Part shown: piece after piece, positions 9,418 through 19,350 of the stretch
Layout: each line of letters begins with the position of its first letter
Numbering within the stretch: position 1 is the first letter of the stretch
Assembly (NCBI RefSeq): GCF_017873185.1
Contig: NZ_JAGGJX010000001.1
Location: forward strand, 806,001-870,000
Direction of reading: 5' to 3'
Source: Metaclostridioides mangenotii
GTDB taxonomy: Bacteria > Bacillota > Clostridia > Peptostreptococcales > Peptostreptococcaceae
Length of the DNA: 64,000 nucleotides
Notes under the pieces: generated by a model
Seen by the model: only the letters and a program-made list of their open reading frames with translations
Told to the model about the DNA's origin: nothing
Database searches by the model: none
Translations under genes and position numbers: made by a program

Positions 9418-9453
9418 AAGACGATAGCTGATAAAAAATCAAACTACCGTCTT
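9418..9453 (-). terminator. possible terminator
   Basis: A stem AAGACGATAG/CTACCGTCTT with one mismatch and a 16-nt AT-rich loop lies just beyond the stop codon of the minus-strand gene at 9477. The T-run is poor, so this is tentative. The rest of 9214-9476 is AT-rich without a recognisable signal. Confidence 0.35.
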
Positions 9454-9476
9454 GTATAATCTACTTTTATAATATT

Positions 9477-10064
9477 TTAGTAATCGTATTTATTCGTTGT
9501 CTCACACATAACTACTCTTATTTTTTTATCAAACATCTTTTTATATGCCAATAAAAACTCGTTTAACTCAGAATCCATAAGATTTATTTTTTTATCACTG
9601 CACAACATAATTTTTTCTTGATCTATTATAACTTCTATGTCGTTTGTGTCATTCTTAATAGTAGTAAATATACAACTCTTAGGTTCAATTTTGCTCCCGT
9701 ATATTTCGTAAAACCCAATGCTATTATTTAAAGCATCTATATTTTCTTCTGTAAAATTATTACCATCATTACTCAGACCTAAGTTTGCTGGATCTATTCC
9801 AAAACCCTTAAGTTGACTCTCTATTTCATTGGTGTCCATGCCATATCTTTCCATAAACTGCTTTTGGATATTCATAAACTTCTTCTCAGAAATATTGTTG
9901 TCTTTCATATAATCTACAATCTTATTCGAAAACTCCGACATAGTAATATTTCCATCCATTACTGAGAAATAAAGGTTATATATATATTGTTCAAATTTAT
10001 CTACATCGCTATCTTTAACTTTATTCTTTAATTCATTAAAATCTATAATTCTGTCATCAGACAT
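9477..10064 (-). CDS. conserved hypothetical cytoplasmic protein
   Basis: 195 residues, acidic, with no signal peptide or membrane segment. The N-terminal two-thirds are predicted to be helical (repeated short amphipathic segments, for example NKIVDYMKDNNISEKKFMNIQKQFMERYG). The C-terminal part looks beta-rich (SCIFTTIKNDTNDIEVIIDQEKIMLC) and ends in a helix. It resembles a clostridial family of about 190 residues, possibly DUF3867, but this is recalled and was not checked. Start ATG with a perfect AAGGAGG. It stands alone between the NRPS-like gene and the LD-carboxypeptidase gene. No function is assigned. Confidence 0.7.
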   Translation of the reverse strand: MSDDRIIDFNELKNKVKDSDVDKFEQYIYNLYFSVMDGNITMSEFSNKIVDYMKDNNISEKKFMNIQKQFMERYGMDTNEIESQLKGFGIDPANLGLSNDGNNFTEENIDALNNSIGFYEIYGSKIEPKSCIFTTIKNDTNDIEVIIDQEKIMLCSDKKINLMDSELNEFLLAYKKMFDKKIRVVMCETTNKYDY

Positions 10065-10184
10065 ATTTATTCCTCCTTGCTATAAAAATCTACTTTGTAA
10101 AGATTATAACATATTTTATCGTCATAATTTGAAAAACATTGACTTTTTAGGATATATATTATCATAAAATAAATTTTTAATTAT

Positions 10185-11054
10185 TTAAATTTTTCTTGAA
10201 ATCTTGATATTCTTTTCGTTTGCATCTAAAACACATCTCTCACCCAGCGGAATTGTAAGCATGGGCATACAGTGCCCAGATTTCAAATTAAATATTGATG
10301 GCTTCTTACAATCTTTTAATGTCTCTTTTAAAAGATTGTATATATCTTTTTCATCAGCACAATCTTTAAAGTCTCCGAAAATGATTCCATTACATTCATC
10401 TAATTTTTTACACATTTTAAGTTGGGTCATCATTCTATCCAGTTTATAAAGTGGTTCACCAATGTCCTCAATAAAAAGTATTTTGCCCTTTGTATCTATT
10501 TCATATTCTGTTCCAAGCGTAGATACAATAAGTGCCAGATTTCCTCCTACAATTTCACCCTCAGCAATTCCACCAAAAATTTTATGTATTTTTTGATGTT
10601 TAGGATTTTTTAAAACCAGCTCATTTTTGAAATTAATAGCATCTACTAATGACTTATAAGAAAACTTATCCCATCTTGGAGAACTTGCTCCCATTATTCC
10701 ATGAAAAGTTTTAAGACCACATTTTTTATAAAATGCTAAGTGCAGAGCTGTAATATCTGAAAATCCTATAAATATCTTAGGATTAGATCTAATTATATCG
10801 TAGTTGATCATGTCGAGAATCCTCATTGCACCATATCCACCTCTGAGGCACATAACAACATCCACTTCATCATCCAGAAACATCGCTTCTAGATCTCTAC
10901 ATCTAGCGAAGTCATCGCCCGCTAAATATCCTTTGTGATTTAGATAACAGCTTCTGCTAAATTTCACTTTTTGTCCATAGCTTTCTATACATTTCTTTAT
11001 ATCTTCTAAGTCTCCATCCCTTAAAGGTCCTGATGGAGCAACTATTCCTATCAT
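10185..11054 (-). CDS. S66 family LD-carboxypeptidase (LdcA/MccF type)
   Basis: 289 residues. The N-terminal IGIVAPSGPL strand-loop, CLRGGYGAMRILDMIN and the nucleophile elbow FIGFSDITALHLAFY (catalytic Ser) are followed by FIEDIGEPLYKLDRM (Glu) and the C-terminal GHCMPMLTIPLG (His). That gives the S66 Ser-Glu-His triad. LdcA members cleave the L,D bond of the tetrapeptide during murein recycling, while MccF members cleave microcin-type acyl adenylates. No signal peptide is present, so it acts in the cytoplasm. ATG start after GAGGTGATA. It is divergent from the amidohydrolase-dppA genes, which also act on D-amino-acid peptides. Confidence 0.88.
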   Translation of the reverse strand: MIGIVAPSGPLRDGDLEDIKKCIESYGQKVKFSRSCYLNHKGYLAGDDFARCRDLEAMFLDDEVDVVMCLRGGYGAMRILDMINYDIIRSNPKIFIGFSDITALHLAFYKKCGLKTFHGIMGASSPRWDKFSYKSLVDAINFKNELVLKNPKHQKIHKIFGGIAEGEIVGGNLALIVSTLGTEYEIDTKGKILFIEDIGEPLYKLDRMMTQLKMCKKLDECNGIIFGDFKDCADEKDIYNLLKETLKDCKKPSIFNLKSGHCMPMLTIPLGERCVLDANEKNIKISRKI

Positions 11055-11228
11055 ATTATCACCTCATATTTATTCATATGTGTATCTCTCAGTTACAAGA
11101 TATGATACTTAGAGCATTTTTATAATATATTTAACCAATACTCGTGTATGTCTGTTCAATATTTTATCTTCATATAATATAGTTTAGTATAGGTAGATAA
11201 AAAAATATACTCATAGAGAGGAAATGTT

Positions 11229-12404
11229 ATGTTAAATATCAAAGATATATGTACTGAAATTGAAAAATGGATTATAGATGCTAGAAGAGATATACATATA
11301 ACTCCAGAGCTTGGCTTAGAAGAATTTGTTACAAAAGAAAAAATAATAAAGTATCTAGATGAGATAGGTATCGATTACAAAATTTACGATGATCATACTG
11401 GTGTAACTGCATATATAGACTCAGGTAAGGAAAAAACTGTAGCTATAAGGGCAGATATAGATGCGCTTCCAATAACCGAGGATCTAAATCTTTCATATAG
11501 TTCTACAAATTCAGGAAAAATGCACGCTTGTGGACATGATGCTCACACTGCAATCCTACTGGGAACATGTAAGATTTTATACAACTTAAGACATGAGTTA
11601 AATGTAAATGTAAAATTCTTTTTTCAACCCGCAGAGGAGACGGTAGGTGGAGCTCAACTTATGATAAAAGATGGATGTATGGATAACCCAAAAGTCGACT
11701 GTATTTTTGGTCTACATGTAGATCCAAGGCTTGATACAGGATTTCTCGAGCTAAAGTATAACACACTAAATGCTTCTACAGATACAATTGATATAACAGT
11801 TACAGGTGAAAAATGCCATGCAGCCTACCCTCATTTAGGAACTGACGCTATAGTGATTGCAGCAAATGTAATCACATCTTTGCAAACTATATCCAGTAGA
11901 AATGTGGACCCACTAGATTCAGTTGCCCTTTCTATGGGTATAATTAATGGAGGTATAAAGGAAAATATCTTATGTGATAAAGTAAATATTAGAGGAACTC
12001 TTAGAACTTTAAACGAAGATGTTAGATGTTTAACAAAAAAAAGAATCATTGAGATAGCACAACTATCTTCAAAGAGTTTAGGTGGAAATGCCTGTATAAA
12101 TATAGAAAAAGGCTACCCTGTCCTAAAAAACACAAATAAAATTATTGATTATGTTAAAAAAAACGCTACAGAACTGTTTGAACATGATAGAATAATAATT
12201 AGAGAAAGTGGTTGTCTTGGAGCAGAAGATTTTTCTTATTATCTAGAAATATGCGATGGTGCATTTTATCATATTGGTTGCAAAAATACCGATAAAAATA
12301 TAGGGTCTCCTCTACACTCTTCTACTTTCAATATAGACGAAGATTGTTTGAAATACGGAGTTATGACACATGTTAAAAATGTTTTATCTTACACTAATAA
12401 ATAG
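11229..12404 (+). CDS. M20 family amidohydrolase (HipO/N-acyl amino acid hydrolase type)
   Basis: 391 residues with the M20D metal motif HACGHDAHT near residue 100, the FFQPAEE motif near 140 (catalytic Glu pair) and the C-terminal ESGCLGAEDFSYYLE. The dimerisation domain sits between (about 185-300). These zinc enzymes remove acyl groups from N-acyl amino acids or cut short peptides such as hippurate or amino-acid conjugates. Start ATG preceded by GAGAGGAAATGTT. It is followed after 12 bp by the DppA-like D-aminopeptidase, so the two are probably co-transcribed and may process muropeptide-derived or D-amino-acid substrates. The substrate cannot be told from sequence. Confidence 0.88.
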   Translation: MLNIKDICTEIEKWIIDARRDIHITPELGLEEFVTKEKIIKYLDEIGIDYKIYDDHTGVTAYIDSGKEKTVAIRADIDALPITEDLNLSYSSTNSGKMHACGHDAHTAILLGTCKILYNLRHELNVNVKFFFQPAEETVGGAQLMIKDGCMDNPKVDCIFGLHVDPRLDTGFLELKYNTLNASTDTIDITVTGEKCHAAYPHLGTDAIVIAANVITSLQTISSRNVDPLDSVALSMGIINGGIKENILCDKVNIRGTLRTLNEDVRCLTKKRIIEIAQLSSKSLGGNACINIEKGYPVLKNTNKIIDYVKKNATELFEHDRIIIRESGCLGAEDFSYYLEICDGAFYHIGCKNTDKNIGSPLHSSTFNIDEDCLKYGVMTHVKNVLSYTNK

Positions 12405-12416
12405 GGGGGCTATTAT

Positions 12417-13211
12417 ATGAAAATATACTTAAGTGCTGATATTGAAGGCACATGCGGTATTGTCGACTGGTCAGAAACAATTTTAGAAAACGAATCCTCA
12501 ACTCAATGCAGAAATCAAATGAGTAAAGAAGTATCAGCAGCTTGTACTGGTGCCAATGAGGCTGGTGCTAAAGAAGTTCTAGTAAAAGATGCACATGATA
12601 GCGCAAGAAATATAAATCCTGCTACGCTTCCTGAATGTTCAAAAATATTTAGAGGCTGGTCAAAGGATCCACAAGTTATGGTGTCTGGGCTTGATTGTAG
12701 TTTTGATGCCTGCCTATTTACTGGATATCACTCTGCTGCATTTACCGATGGAAATCCTTTGGCGCATACAATGGATTTAGATTTCAGCCACATAAAAATA
12801 AACGATAAAACCGCTTCAGAATTTACTTTTAATGCTTATGCTTGCGCTTACCACAAAGTACCTATAGCCTTTTTAAGTGGCGATGAAGAACTTTGCAAAA
12901 CTGCAAAAGAATTAAATCCTAATATAGTTACAGTACCTGTACTAAAGGGATACGGAAATGGATCGATATCAATTCATCCTAACTTAGCTGTAGAACAAAT
13001 TAAAAACGGAGTCAAAGAATCTCTTCAAGGAGATTTATCAAGACATTTAATAGAACTACCTAAACACTTTAAAGTTGAACTTAGATATAAAGAACACTAC
13101 AAAGCATTTAAAGCATCATTTTATCCAAATATGAAAAAAATAGATGCTCATACAGTACTATTTGAAACAGATGATTACTATGAGGTACTTAGAATGCTAT
13201 TGTTTATATAA
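12417..13211 (+). CDS. M55 family D-aminopeptidase (DppA-like)
   Basis: 264 residues beginning KIYLSADIEGTCGIVDWSE, the M55 signature in which Asp and Glu bind zinc. The remaining ligands lie in KDAHDSARN (near residue 60), GYHSAAFTDGNPLAHTMD (near 100) and the SGDEELC segment. DppA of Bacillus subtilis is a decameric D-aminopeptidase that releases D-Ala from D-amino-acid peptides. No transport genes (dppBCDE) follow. Start ATG with a GGGGGG ribosome-binding site. It sits between the M20 amidohydrolase and a small membrane protein, all on the same strand. Confidence 0.92.
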   Translation: MKIYLSADIEGTCGIVDWSETILENESSTQCRNQMSKEVSAACTGANEAGAKEVLVKDAHDSARNINPATLPECSKIFRGWSKDPQVMVSGLDCSFDACLFTGYHSAAFTDGNPLAHTMDLDFSHIKINDKTASEFTFNAYACAYHKVPIAFLSGDEELCKTAKELNPNIVTVPVLKGYGNGSISIHPNLAVEQIKNGVKESLQGDLSRHLIELPKHFKVELRYKEHYKAFKASFYPNMKKIDAHTVLFETDDYYEVLRMLLFI

Positions 13212-13237
13212 GTAAATACAAATCTTATTGTAAAGGG

Positions 13238-13705
13238 GTGATTAAAATAGGCAACAAGAGAAAAATTCCTTTTTCAGAGTTTCTTTACTTAATTATGGTA
13301 TTTGCCTTTTTCTTCGGACTGTCCTTTATTGTATTCACATTTGTAGGTATAGGATTTTTATCATTCCTTGGTTTTGAGTATGAATCAATTTTTTCTGTAA
13401 TTATTTTCTTTTTAATATACTTTTGTATCACAGGACCTATAGATTTTGCATGTACTACATTCTTAGATGTATTTAGATATTCAAATAGACTTCCTTACTG
13501 GCTTTATAAACTTAGCGATTTCGTATTGGATTTCACACTTACATTTTTAACTATGAATATATTGGATGAAATAATGACTTCAATAAGTATTCCATTTAGA
13601 ACTGAAGTATTATTCGCTATACTATCTCATCTATTATCAGAGTGTGGTCAATACTTCAATAAAGATGGCAAGAAAAAAAAACATAAGAAAGATAGTTTTC
13701 AATAA
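13238..13705 (+). CDS. small four-helix membrane protein, unusual start
   Basis: About 155 residues with four predicted membrane segments (about 14-42, 50-70, 98-115 and 120-140) and a lysine-rich C-terminus (KDGKKKKHKKDSF). The family is not recognised with certainty; a YrvL-like membrane protein is a loose possibility. Coordinates use the only standard in-frame start, GTG 13238. That GTG is, however, the 3' end of the AAAGGGGTGATT Shine-Dalgarno sequence. The codon at normal spacing is ATA at 13247, so translation may start at AUA. It lies 26 bp after dppA and probably belongs to that operon. Confidence 0.65.
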   Translation: MIKIGNKRKIPFSEFLYLIMVFAFFFGLSFIVFTFVGIGFLSFLGFEYESIFSVIIFFLIYFCITGPIDFACTTFLDVFRYSNRLPYWLYKLSDFVLDFTLTFLTMNILDEIMTSISIPFRTEVLFAILSHLLSECGQYFNKDGKKKKHKKDSFQ

Positions 13706-13740
13706 ATATAAGAGACTGAGTTCCATCTTGGTCTTTTTAT
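13704..13740 (+). terminator. probable terminator
   Basis: An imperfect stem AAGAGACTGAG/CTTGGTCTTTTT begins at the stop codon of the membrane-protein gene and ends in a T-run. Confidence 0.45.
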
Positions 13741-13950
13741 ATTTCAACATAATTTTACATTTTTCATTAAAACACATTACTTTATTTCAAAAACATCTAT
13801 ACTTTCTTTAAATTATAAAAAGATTTGTCTATATTTTTATAAAATTACAATCATAAACTAGACATATAAAATATTACATTATACAATGGAAATAAGGACA
13901 TTTAAATTAAGCCATATTTAAGTGTTATATTATTATGCAAGGAGGATGTT

Positions 13951-14577
13951 ATGGACAACAATTATACCATGCCAATATACCAAAAAATAGCTTTGGATGT
14001 TGCAAACAAGATTTATACTGGTGAGATTAAAGAAGATACGATTTTATACGGTCGTTCTATTCTTGCCGGAAAATACAACGTCTCTCCTGAAACTATCAGA
14101 AGGGCAGTAAAAATATTAGAAGATATTGATGTCGTTAAAAGTGTGAAAGGTAAGGGTGTTATAGTTTTATCTTCTGAAAAGGCTTACTCATTTATAAAGA
14201 AATACCAAGATATAACTAATATTTCTTCGTACAAGTCTACTCTTAGAGATTTAATTGATAGTAAAGCTGATATAGATGTTAAAATTATTGATACTATTGG
14301 AAAAATTATTGATTATTCTAATAGACTCGAAATAATTAACCCTTTAGTTCCTATTCAATTTGAAATTAAGAGTGATTGTAAATATATAGGCGACACTGCG
14401 GCAAACACAAATTTCTGGCAGAATACAGGCGCTACTATTGTAGCAATTAAAAGAGGTGAAGAGCTTATAATTTCACCAGGACCTTACATAGAGTTCTTGG
14501 AGGGTGACATAGTTCTTGCCGTTGGAGACCAACACATATACAATTCAGTTCCTATGTTTTTATATGACAAAAAATAG
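13951..14577 (+). CDS. busR: BusR-like GntR/RCK_C transcription regulator (c-di-AMP sensor candidate)
   Basis: 208 residues. Residues about 7-75 are a GntR winged helix (PIYQKIALDVANKIYTGE, then LAGKYNVSPETIRRAVKIL). Residues about 80-120 are likely helical coiled coil. Residues about 125-205 are an RCK_C (TrkA-C) domain with CKYIGDTAANTNFWQNTGATIVAIKRGEE and LEGDIVLAVGD. This three-part layout and length match BusR, the c-di-AMP-dependent repressor of osmolyte uptake genes in lactic acid bacteria. No betaine or potassium transporter is adjacent: glpK converges from the other side. Start ATG behind AAGGAGG. The symbol is by architecture only. Confidence 0.78.
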   Translation: MDNNYTMPIYQKIALDVANKIYTGEIKEDTILYGRSILAGKYNVSPETIRRAVKILEDIDVVKSVKGKGVIVLSSEKAYSFIKKYQDITNISSYKSTLRDLIDSKADIDVKIIDTIGKIIDYSNRLEIINPLVPIQFEIKSDCKYIGDTAANTNFWQNTGATIVAIKRGEELIISPGPYIEFLEGDIVLAVGDQHIYNSVPMFLYDKK

Positions 14578-14580
14578 TCA

Positions 14581-14665
14581 TACGCTGGAGGGTGTACGAG
14601 TTTATTGATAATTAGACATAAGTCTATATATCATTCAATCTGTTCGTATGCTCTCCAGCTTTTTA
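14581..14665. terminator. bidirectional terminator between converging genes
   Basis: GCTGGAG (14584-14590) pairs with CTCCAGC (14653-14659), and an adjacent partial pairing of TACGA/TCGTA encloses a small inner AGAC/GTCT hairpin. A TTTTT run follows on the plus strand. It sits between the busR-like gene and glpK, which converge. Confidence 0.6.
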
Positions 14666-14679
14666 TATTTAAAGTAGTC

Positions 14680-16185
<1,506 letters not shown>

Positions 16186-16242
16186 TTATTTTAAGAATAA
16201 AGTTTATCTATGTTTATTTTACACTAATTTATTATAAAAACA

Positions 16243-16286
16243 AAAAATTATCTTAAGAGAGTAAATTTCTACTTAAGATAATTTTT
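16243..16286. terminator. strong hairpin terminator
   Basis: A perfect 15-bp stem (16243-16257 with 16272-16286) around a 14-nt loop ends in T-runs on both strands. It lies 3' of the minus-strand membrane-protein gene and upstream of glpK, so glpK probably has its own promoter between 16168 and 16243. Confidence 0.8.
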
Positions 16287-16393
16287 CATTCATTTATTTA
16301 TTATTATTCGTTATTTAGTAAATATTATTTGCTATTTTTTCATTCATTTTATTTGTTTTCTCGCGTTTTCTCATATTTAAATTCTATTACACC

Positions 16394-17053
16394 TTACTCT
16401 GCAGTAGCCTTAGAGCTGTTTGCAAGTGCTAAGATTAGCCCAAGCGCAATTGAAGCAAATGCAGAGGCAATTACCCTGTACTCTGTTGGGAATAAAAATA
16501 CTATTGTATGACATGGAATCCAGAAAAACGGAATAGTTTTGAACAAACTAAAGTTTACATAAGTAAACCAATCTATCCTATCAACAATCTCCCTCAAAGT
16601 GATTTTATGGACTTCAGTTGTATATTTAGTATCTATATATGTATCTGTAAATTTGTGGAACATAAATATTACTGGTGATAGTATTATATTCATCACCATA
16701 CTTGTAAACAGAGCCTTAAAGAATATACTTCCCTCTAGAGGCAACATCCCCTTACCTTGTGCAAATGCAACACCCGCTGGAAATATTGAAAGAGCCAAAG
16801 TTGTCACTACCCCTATAAATCCCCAGACTACTGCTCTTTGTAGAAATCCAACTGGCTTTTTGTAATAACCTGATGAAACCCTAGCTCCCAATAAGTCTCC
16901 CATTGTAGCTAGAACAGCAAACTTAAAAAATCCCCCAATATACGGATGTGCTTCTGTTACATTAATAAATCCTTCTCTACTGCTAGGAATTGCTAATATA
17001 GCTATAAATACAAGTAAAACGCCTATCCATATAAAATCCCCTTTTCTTAACAA
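16394..17053 (-). CDS. integral membrane protein, Mpv17/PMP22-like
   Basis: 219 residues with about five hydrophobic segments (near 8-26, 42-55, 75-97, 107-128, 180-215). The C-terminal stretch DWFTYVNFSLFKTIPFFWIPCHTIVFLFPTEYR recalls the W-x2-NF...P...R pattern of Mpv17/PMP22 proteins. Bacterial members of this group are common in anaerobes, but their role is unknown. The Mpv17 relation is a moderate-confidence impression. It lies upstream of glpK on the same strand but is separated from it by a terminator. Start ATG. Confidence 0.6.
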   Translation of the reverse strand: MLRKGDFIWIGVLLVFIAILAIPSSREGFINVTEAHPYIGGFFKFAVLATMGDLLGARVSSGYYKKPVGFLQRAVVWGFIGVVTTLALSIFPAGVAFAQGKGMLPLEGSIFFKALFTSMVMNIILSPVIFMFHKFTDTYIDTKYTTEVHKITLREIVDRIDWFTYVNFSLFKTIPFFWIPCHTIVFLFPTEYRVIASAFASIALGLILALANSSKATAE

Positions 17054-17413
17054 TACATCACTTCTCCTTCTGATTTACAAATTTAATAATTTATATAAAA
17101 CTAACTATTCTATAGCTTTATACGAAGTAAATACATTATTTGAATATTGATATGCTAAGACTAAAGTTGTCATTTTGATATCTTTGTATCGTTTTATAAA
17201 AAAGCTGCTTACATATTAGTAACCAGCTTTTTTATAATGAACTATAAATATATTATATCTCAATTATTTTTACATAGATAGAACTATTTTTCTTAATATT
17301 GCGACAAATTTCCAGATCATTCTATTTCCATATAGGTATAAAGAACCATCCGTAATTTTCTTTAGCTCCATTTACTATATTGTATGTATTTATACTATAA
17401 TTTTATTGTCTAT
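17054..17413. other. non-coding interval
   Basis: 360 bp without a credible gene. It contains the hairpin at 17198-17233 and otherwise AT-rich sequence that presumably holds the promoter of the membrane-protein gene. Confidence 0.6.
17198..17233. terminator. bidirectional hairpin terminator
   Basis: AAAAAAGCTGcTTAC pairs with GTAAcCAGCTTTTTT (one C/C mismatch, 6-nt loop). Both strands show an A/T tail typical of a bidirectional terminator. It is downstream of the small XRE gene on the minus strand. Confidence 0.7.
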
Positions 17414-17623
17414 TTATAGCAAATCAGGATCATCTAGTCCTATTTTTTTGTAAATTAAATGTCTGTACTTCTTACCAGATCTTCTGCCACTAAGTATGTC
17501 CGTCAAATAGTTTTCGCTCACTCCTATATCCTTTGCAAGTTCGCGCTGTGTCATCCTTAATTCGATAAGTCTCTTTTTCACGTTTATCCCAAACATAGGT
17601 ATATCTTTTTTTCTAGCCGTCAA
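17414..17623 (-). CDS. small XRE-family DNA-binding protein
   Basis: 69 residues, nearly all a helix-turn-helix domain: VKKRLIELRMTQRELAKDIGV, then SENYLTDILSGRRSGKKYR as the recognition region. There is no effector domain. The start is TTG, behind an AAGGAGGTC ribosome-binding site at 8-nt spacing. It is transcribed away from the other XRE gene (17953) across a 329-bp interval rich in GACTT/AAGTC palindromes. This resembles the paired regulators of a phage-like switch, although no phage genes are adjacent. Confidence 0.78.
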   Translation of the reverse strand: MTARKKDIPMFGINVKKRLIELRMTQRELAKDIGVSENYLTDILSGRRSGKKYRHLIYKKIGLDDPDLL

Positions 17624-17845
17624 TTACAAGACCTCCTTAATACAATTCATATAAAAACTAAGTGTGAATTTTTTATAGTATTTAAATAAAGCCCTTCTGC
17701 GCATAATTCTGCCAACTGTATATTTCTATATACTTTAGTAAATATTATAAAAAAACATCAAAATAAAACTTTCCCTATTTGATGTAAATATATGCTAAAA
17801 TTATGATATGAATTCGTATCAATAACTACATTATAATGTCAAAAC

Positions 17846-17933
17846 GACTTTAAGTCAATACTTTTTTAGTCATTTAGACTTTATTTTGTAAAAAATACTG
17901 TATTCAGAAATTATATCAAAGTCAAATTGACTT
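17846..17933. promoter_or_regulatory. three GACTT/AAGTC palindromes, candidate XRE operators
   Basis: Three dyads share the half-site AGTC/GACT: GACTTTAAGTC at 17846-17856, AGTCATTTAGACT at 17868-17880 and AAGTCAAATTGACTT at 17919-17933. The last is a perfect 7-bp inverted repeat 20 bp before the 17953 start. Their spacing and position between two divergent XRE genes suggest cooperative operators for one or both regulators. The rest of 17624-17952 shows only AT-rich promoter-like sequence. Confidence 0.6.
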
Positions 17934-17952
17934 TTAAAAGAAAGGGGTCACT

Positions 17953-18378
17953 ATGGATACATTAGGAAAAAGGATTGCTAAGCTGAGAAAAGATAATAAC
18001 CTAACTCAGGACAAATTAATGAAGATTCTAGATTTTGACAATCTAAGTAAATATGAAAAGGATTTAAGAGAACCTAATTTCACAATTCTGAAATCTATTG
18101 CTAGGTATTTCGATGTAACTACTGACTACCTGTTGTGTTTAGATGAAGAACCAAAGAGAGTTAGCTTTGTGAAAGAGGATAATGAAAAATATCCATCTAT
18201 AAAAATTACTCATGATGAGGAAAATCTTTTAAAACTATTTAGACAACTTCGCGAAAAGGATCAAATAAAAATTGAAGGTATGATTGAGCTAAAAATTTTT
18301 GAAAGCCAAGAATTAGAAAATACTATCACCGAGGATATATGTGATAATGAAAATACTTGTGAGAGTGATGAAATATAA
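17953..18378 (+). CDS. XRE-family transcription regulator
   Basis: 141 residues. Residues 4-60 form the HTH domain (LGKRIAKLRKDNNLTQDKLMKIL, then LSKYEKDLREPNFTILKSIARYFDVTTDYLL). The tail is acidic, with a helical segment (ENLLKLFRQLREKDQIKIEGMIELKIF) of the kind used for dimerisation. Start ATG with GAAAGGGG upstream. Probably autoregulated through the palindromes at 17846-17933. Confidence 0.82.
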   Translation: MDTLGKRIAKLRKDNNLTQDKLMKILDFDNLSKYEKDLREPNFTILKSIARYFDVTTDYLLCLDEEPKRVSFVKEDNEKYPSIKITHDEENLLKLFRQLREKDQIKIEGMIELKIFESQELENTITEDICDNENTCESDEI

Positions 18379-18732
18379 AGTTTAAATCTTATTTTTCGCC
18401 TTGTATGACACGATCTCACCTCAAATATAAACTACATAAAATTATTATATCAGTTATTTTAAATATAAATTTAGCTGTAATATTTACTTAAATCATATTA
18501 AAATTGCTTATTTAGCTACTATAATAGTATTTATTTATAGAATAAATATTTTAAATCATATATTTGTTCTTCGATCATTTTCTTTTCTGCAAATATATGT
18601 TAAAATATCTATTATGTTTTGCTTTACATCGATATAATTTTAAGTGCATGTGTAAAAAATTGTACATGCGCTAGGAGAAAAAATATCGTCATTATAACTA
18701 AATTATTTTTTAATTGGATTAGGAGGATTAAC
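18379..18732. other. non-coding interval
   Basis: 354 bp of AT-rich sequence with no recognised gene, RNA or repeat. An open frame extends the downstream gene upstream to 18619, but it has no ribosome-binding site there and is rejected as coding. Confidence 0.5.
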
Positions 18733-19188
18733 ATGGGCTTTAAGGACAAATTCGCACAGTCATTTGCTAGATCTAAGACTATGAGCGGCCCTGAGAAAAA
18801 GGCTAACGAAATTATCGGGAAACTACTTATGAAAAAGGCTATTATCCCTATTGTTTTAATGTTTATAGTGCTATTAGGAGGTAATTTCCTTAAGATTAAT
18901 GGATGGATTTTACTTGGTGTAAATATCTTAGTAGCTGTTGGAGCATTCTTCTACATAAGAAGCTCTAGCAAGAAGTACCAAAACTTCAAACCTTACGCAG
19001 GCAATCTGATAAGTCTTGATAAAAAGGGCAAGAAAGATTTTGTTGCGATAATTAAACAAGGTAAACAACCTATTAAACTACAAATATCTTACGGCGGTGA
19101 GGATCTTCAAAATCTTAAGAAGAATCAAATTGTTCAGATTAGCTACAACCCAGAAGCTAAAATAGCTGTTTTAGTTAATAAAATGTAA
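18733..19188 (+). CDS. small protein with two membrane segments, unknown function
   Basis: 151 residues, not recognised. A basic amphipathic N-terminus (MGFKDKFAQSFARSKTM) precedes two membrane segments (about residues 34-52 and 58-74) forming a hairpin. A soluble C-terminal domain of about 75 residues with beta-like alternation (ISLDKKGKKDFVAIIKQGKQPIKLQISYGG) follows. The start ATG 18733 is set by the AGGAGGATTAAC just upstream. It stands alone and is followed by a strong terminator. Confidence 0.72.
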   Translation: MGFKDKFAQSFARSKTMSGPEKKANEIIGKLLMKKAIIPIVLMFIVLLGGNFLKINGWILLGVNILVAVGAFFYIRSSSKKYQNFKPYAGNLISLDKKGKKDFVAIIKQGKQPIKLQISYGGEDLQNLKKNQIVQISYNPEAKIAVLVNKM

Positions 19189-19191
19189 TTT

Positions 19192-19240
19192 AAGAGCTGT
19201 AATCAAGCGATAGTAATCGATTTTGATACAGCTCTTTTTA
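19192..19240. terminator. strong hairpin terminator
   Basis: AAGAGCTGTA pairs with TACAGCTCTT, extended inward by TCAA/TTGA, followed by TTTTTATTT. It lies 3 bp past the stop codon. Confidence 0.85.
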
Positions 19241-19350
19241 TTTAATTTAAGCTTATTTTATTAAGCTCGTTTTCATTGTTTAAGTTAATACAATTCAAAG
19301 TTGTATTATAACTTTAAACTAACTACAGTAATTCGATTCTATACAGGGCC

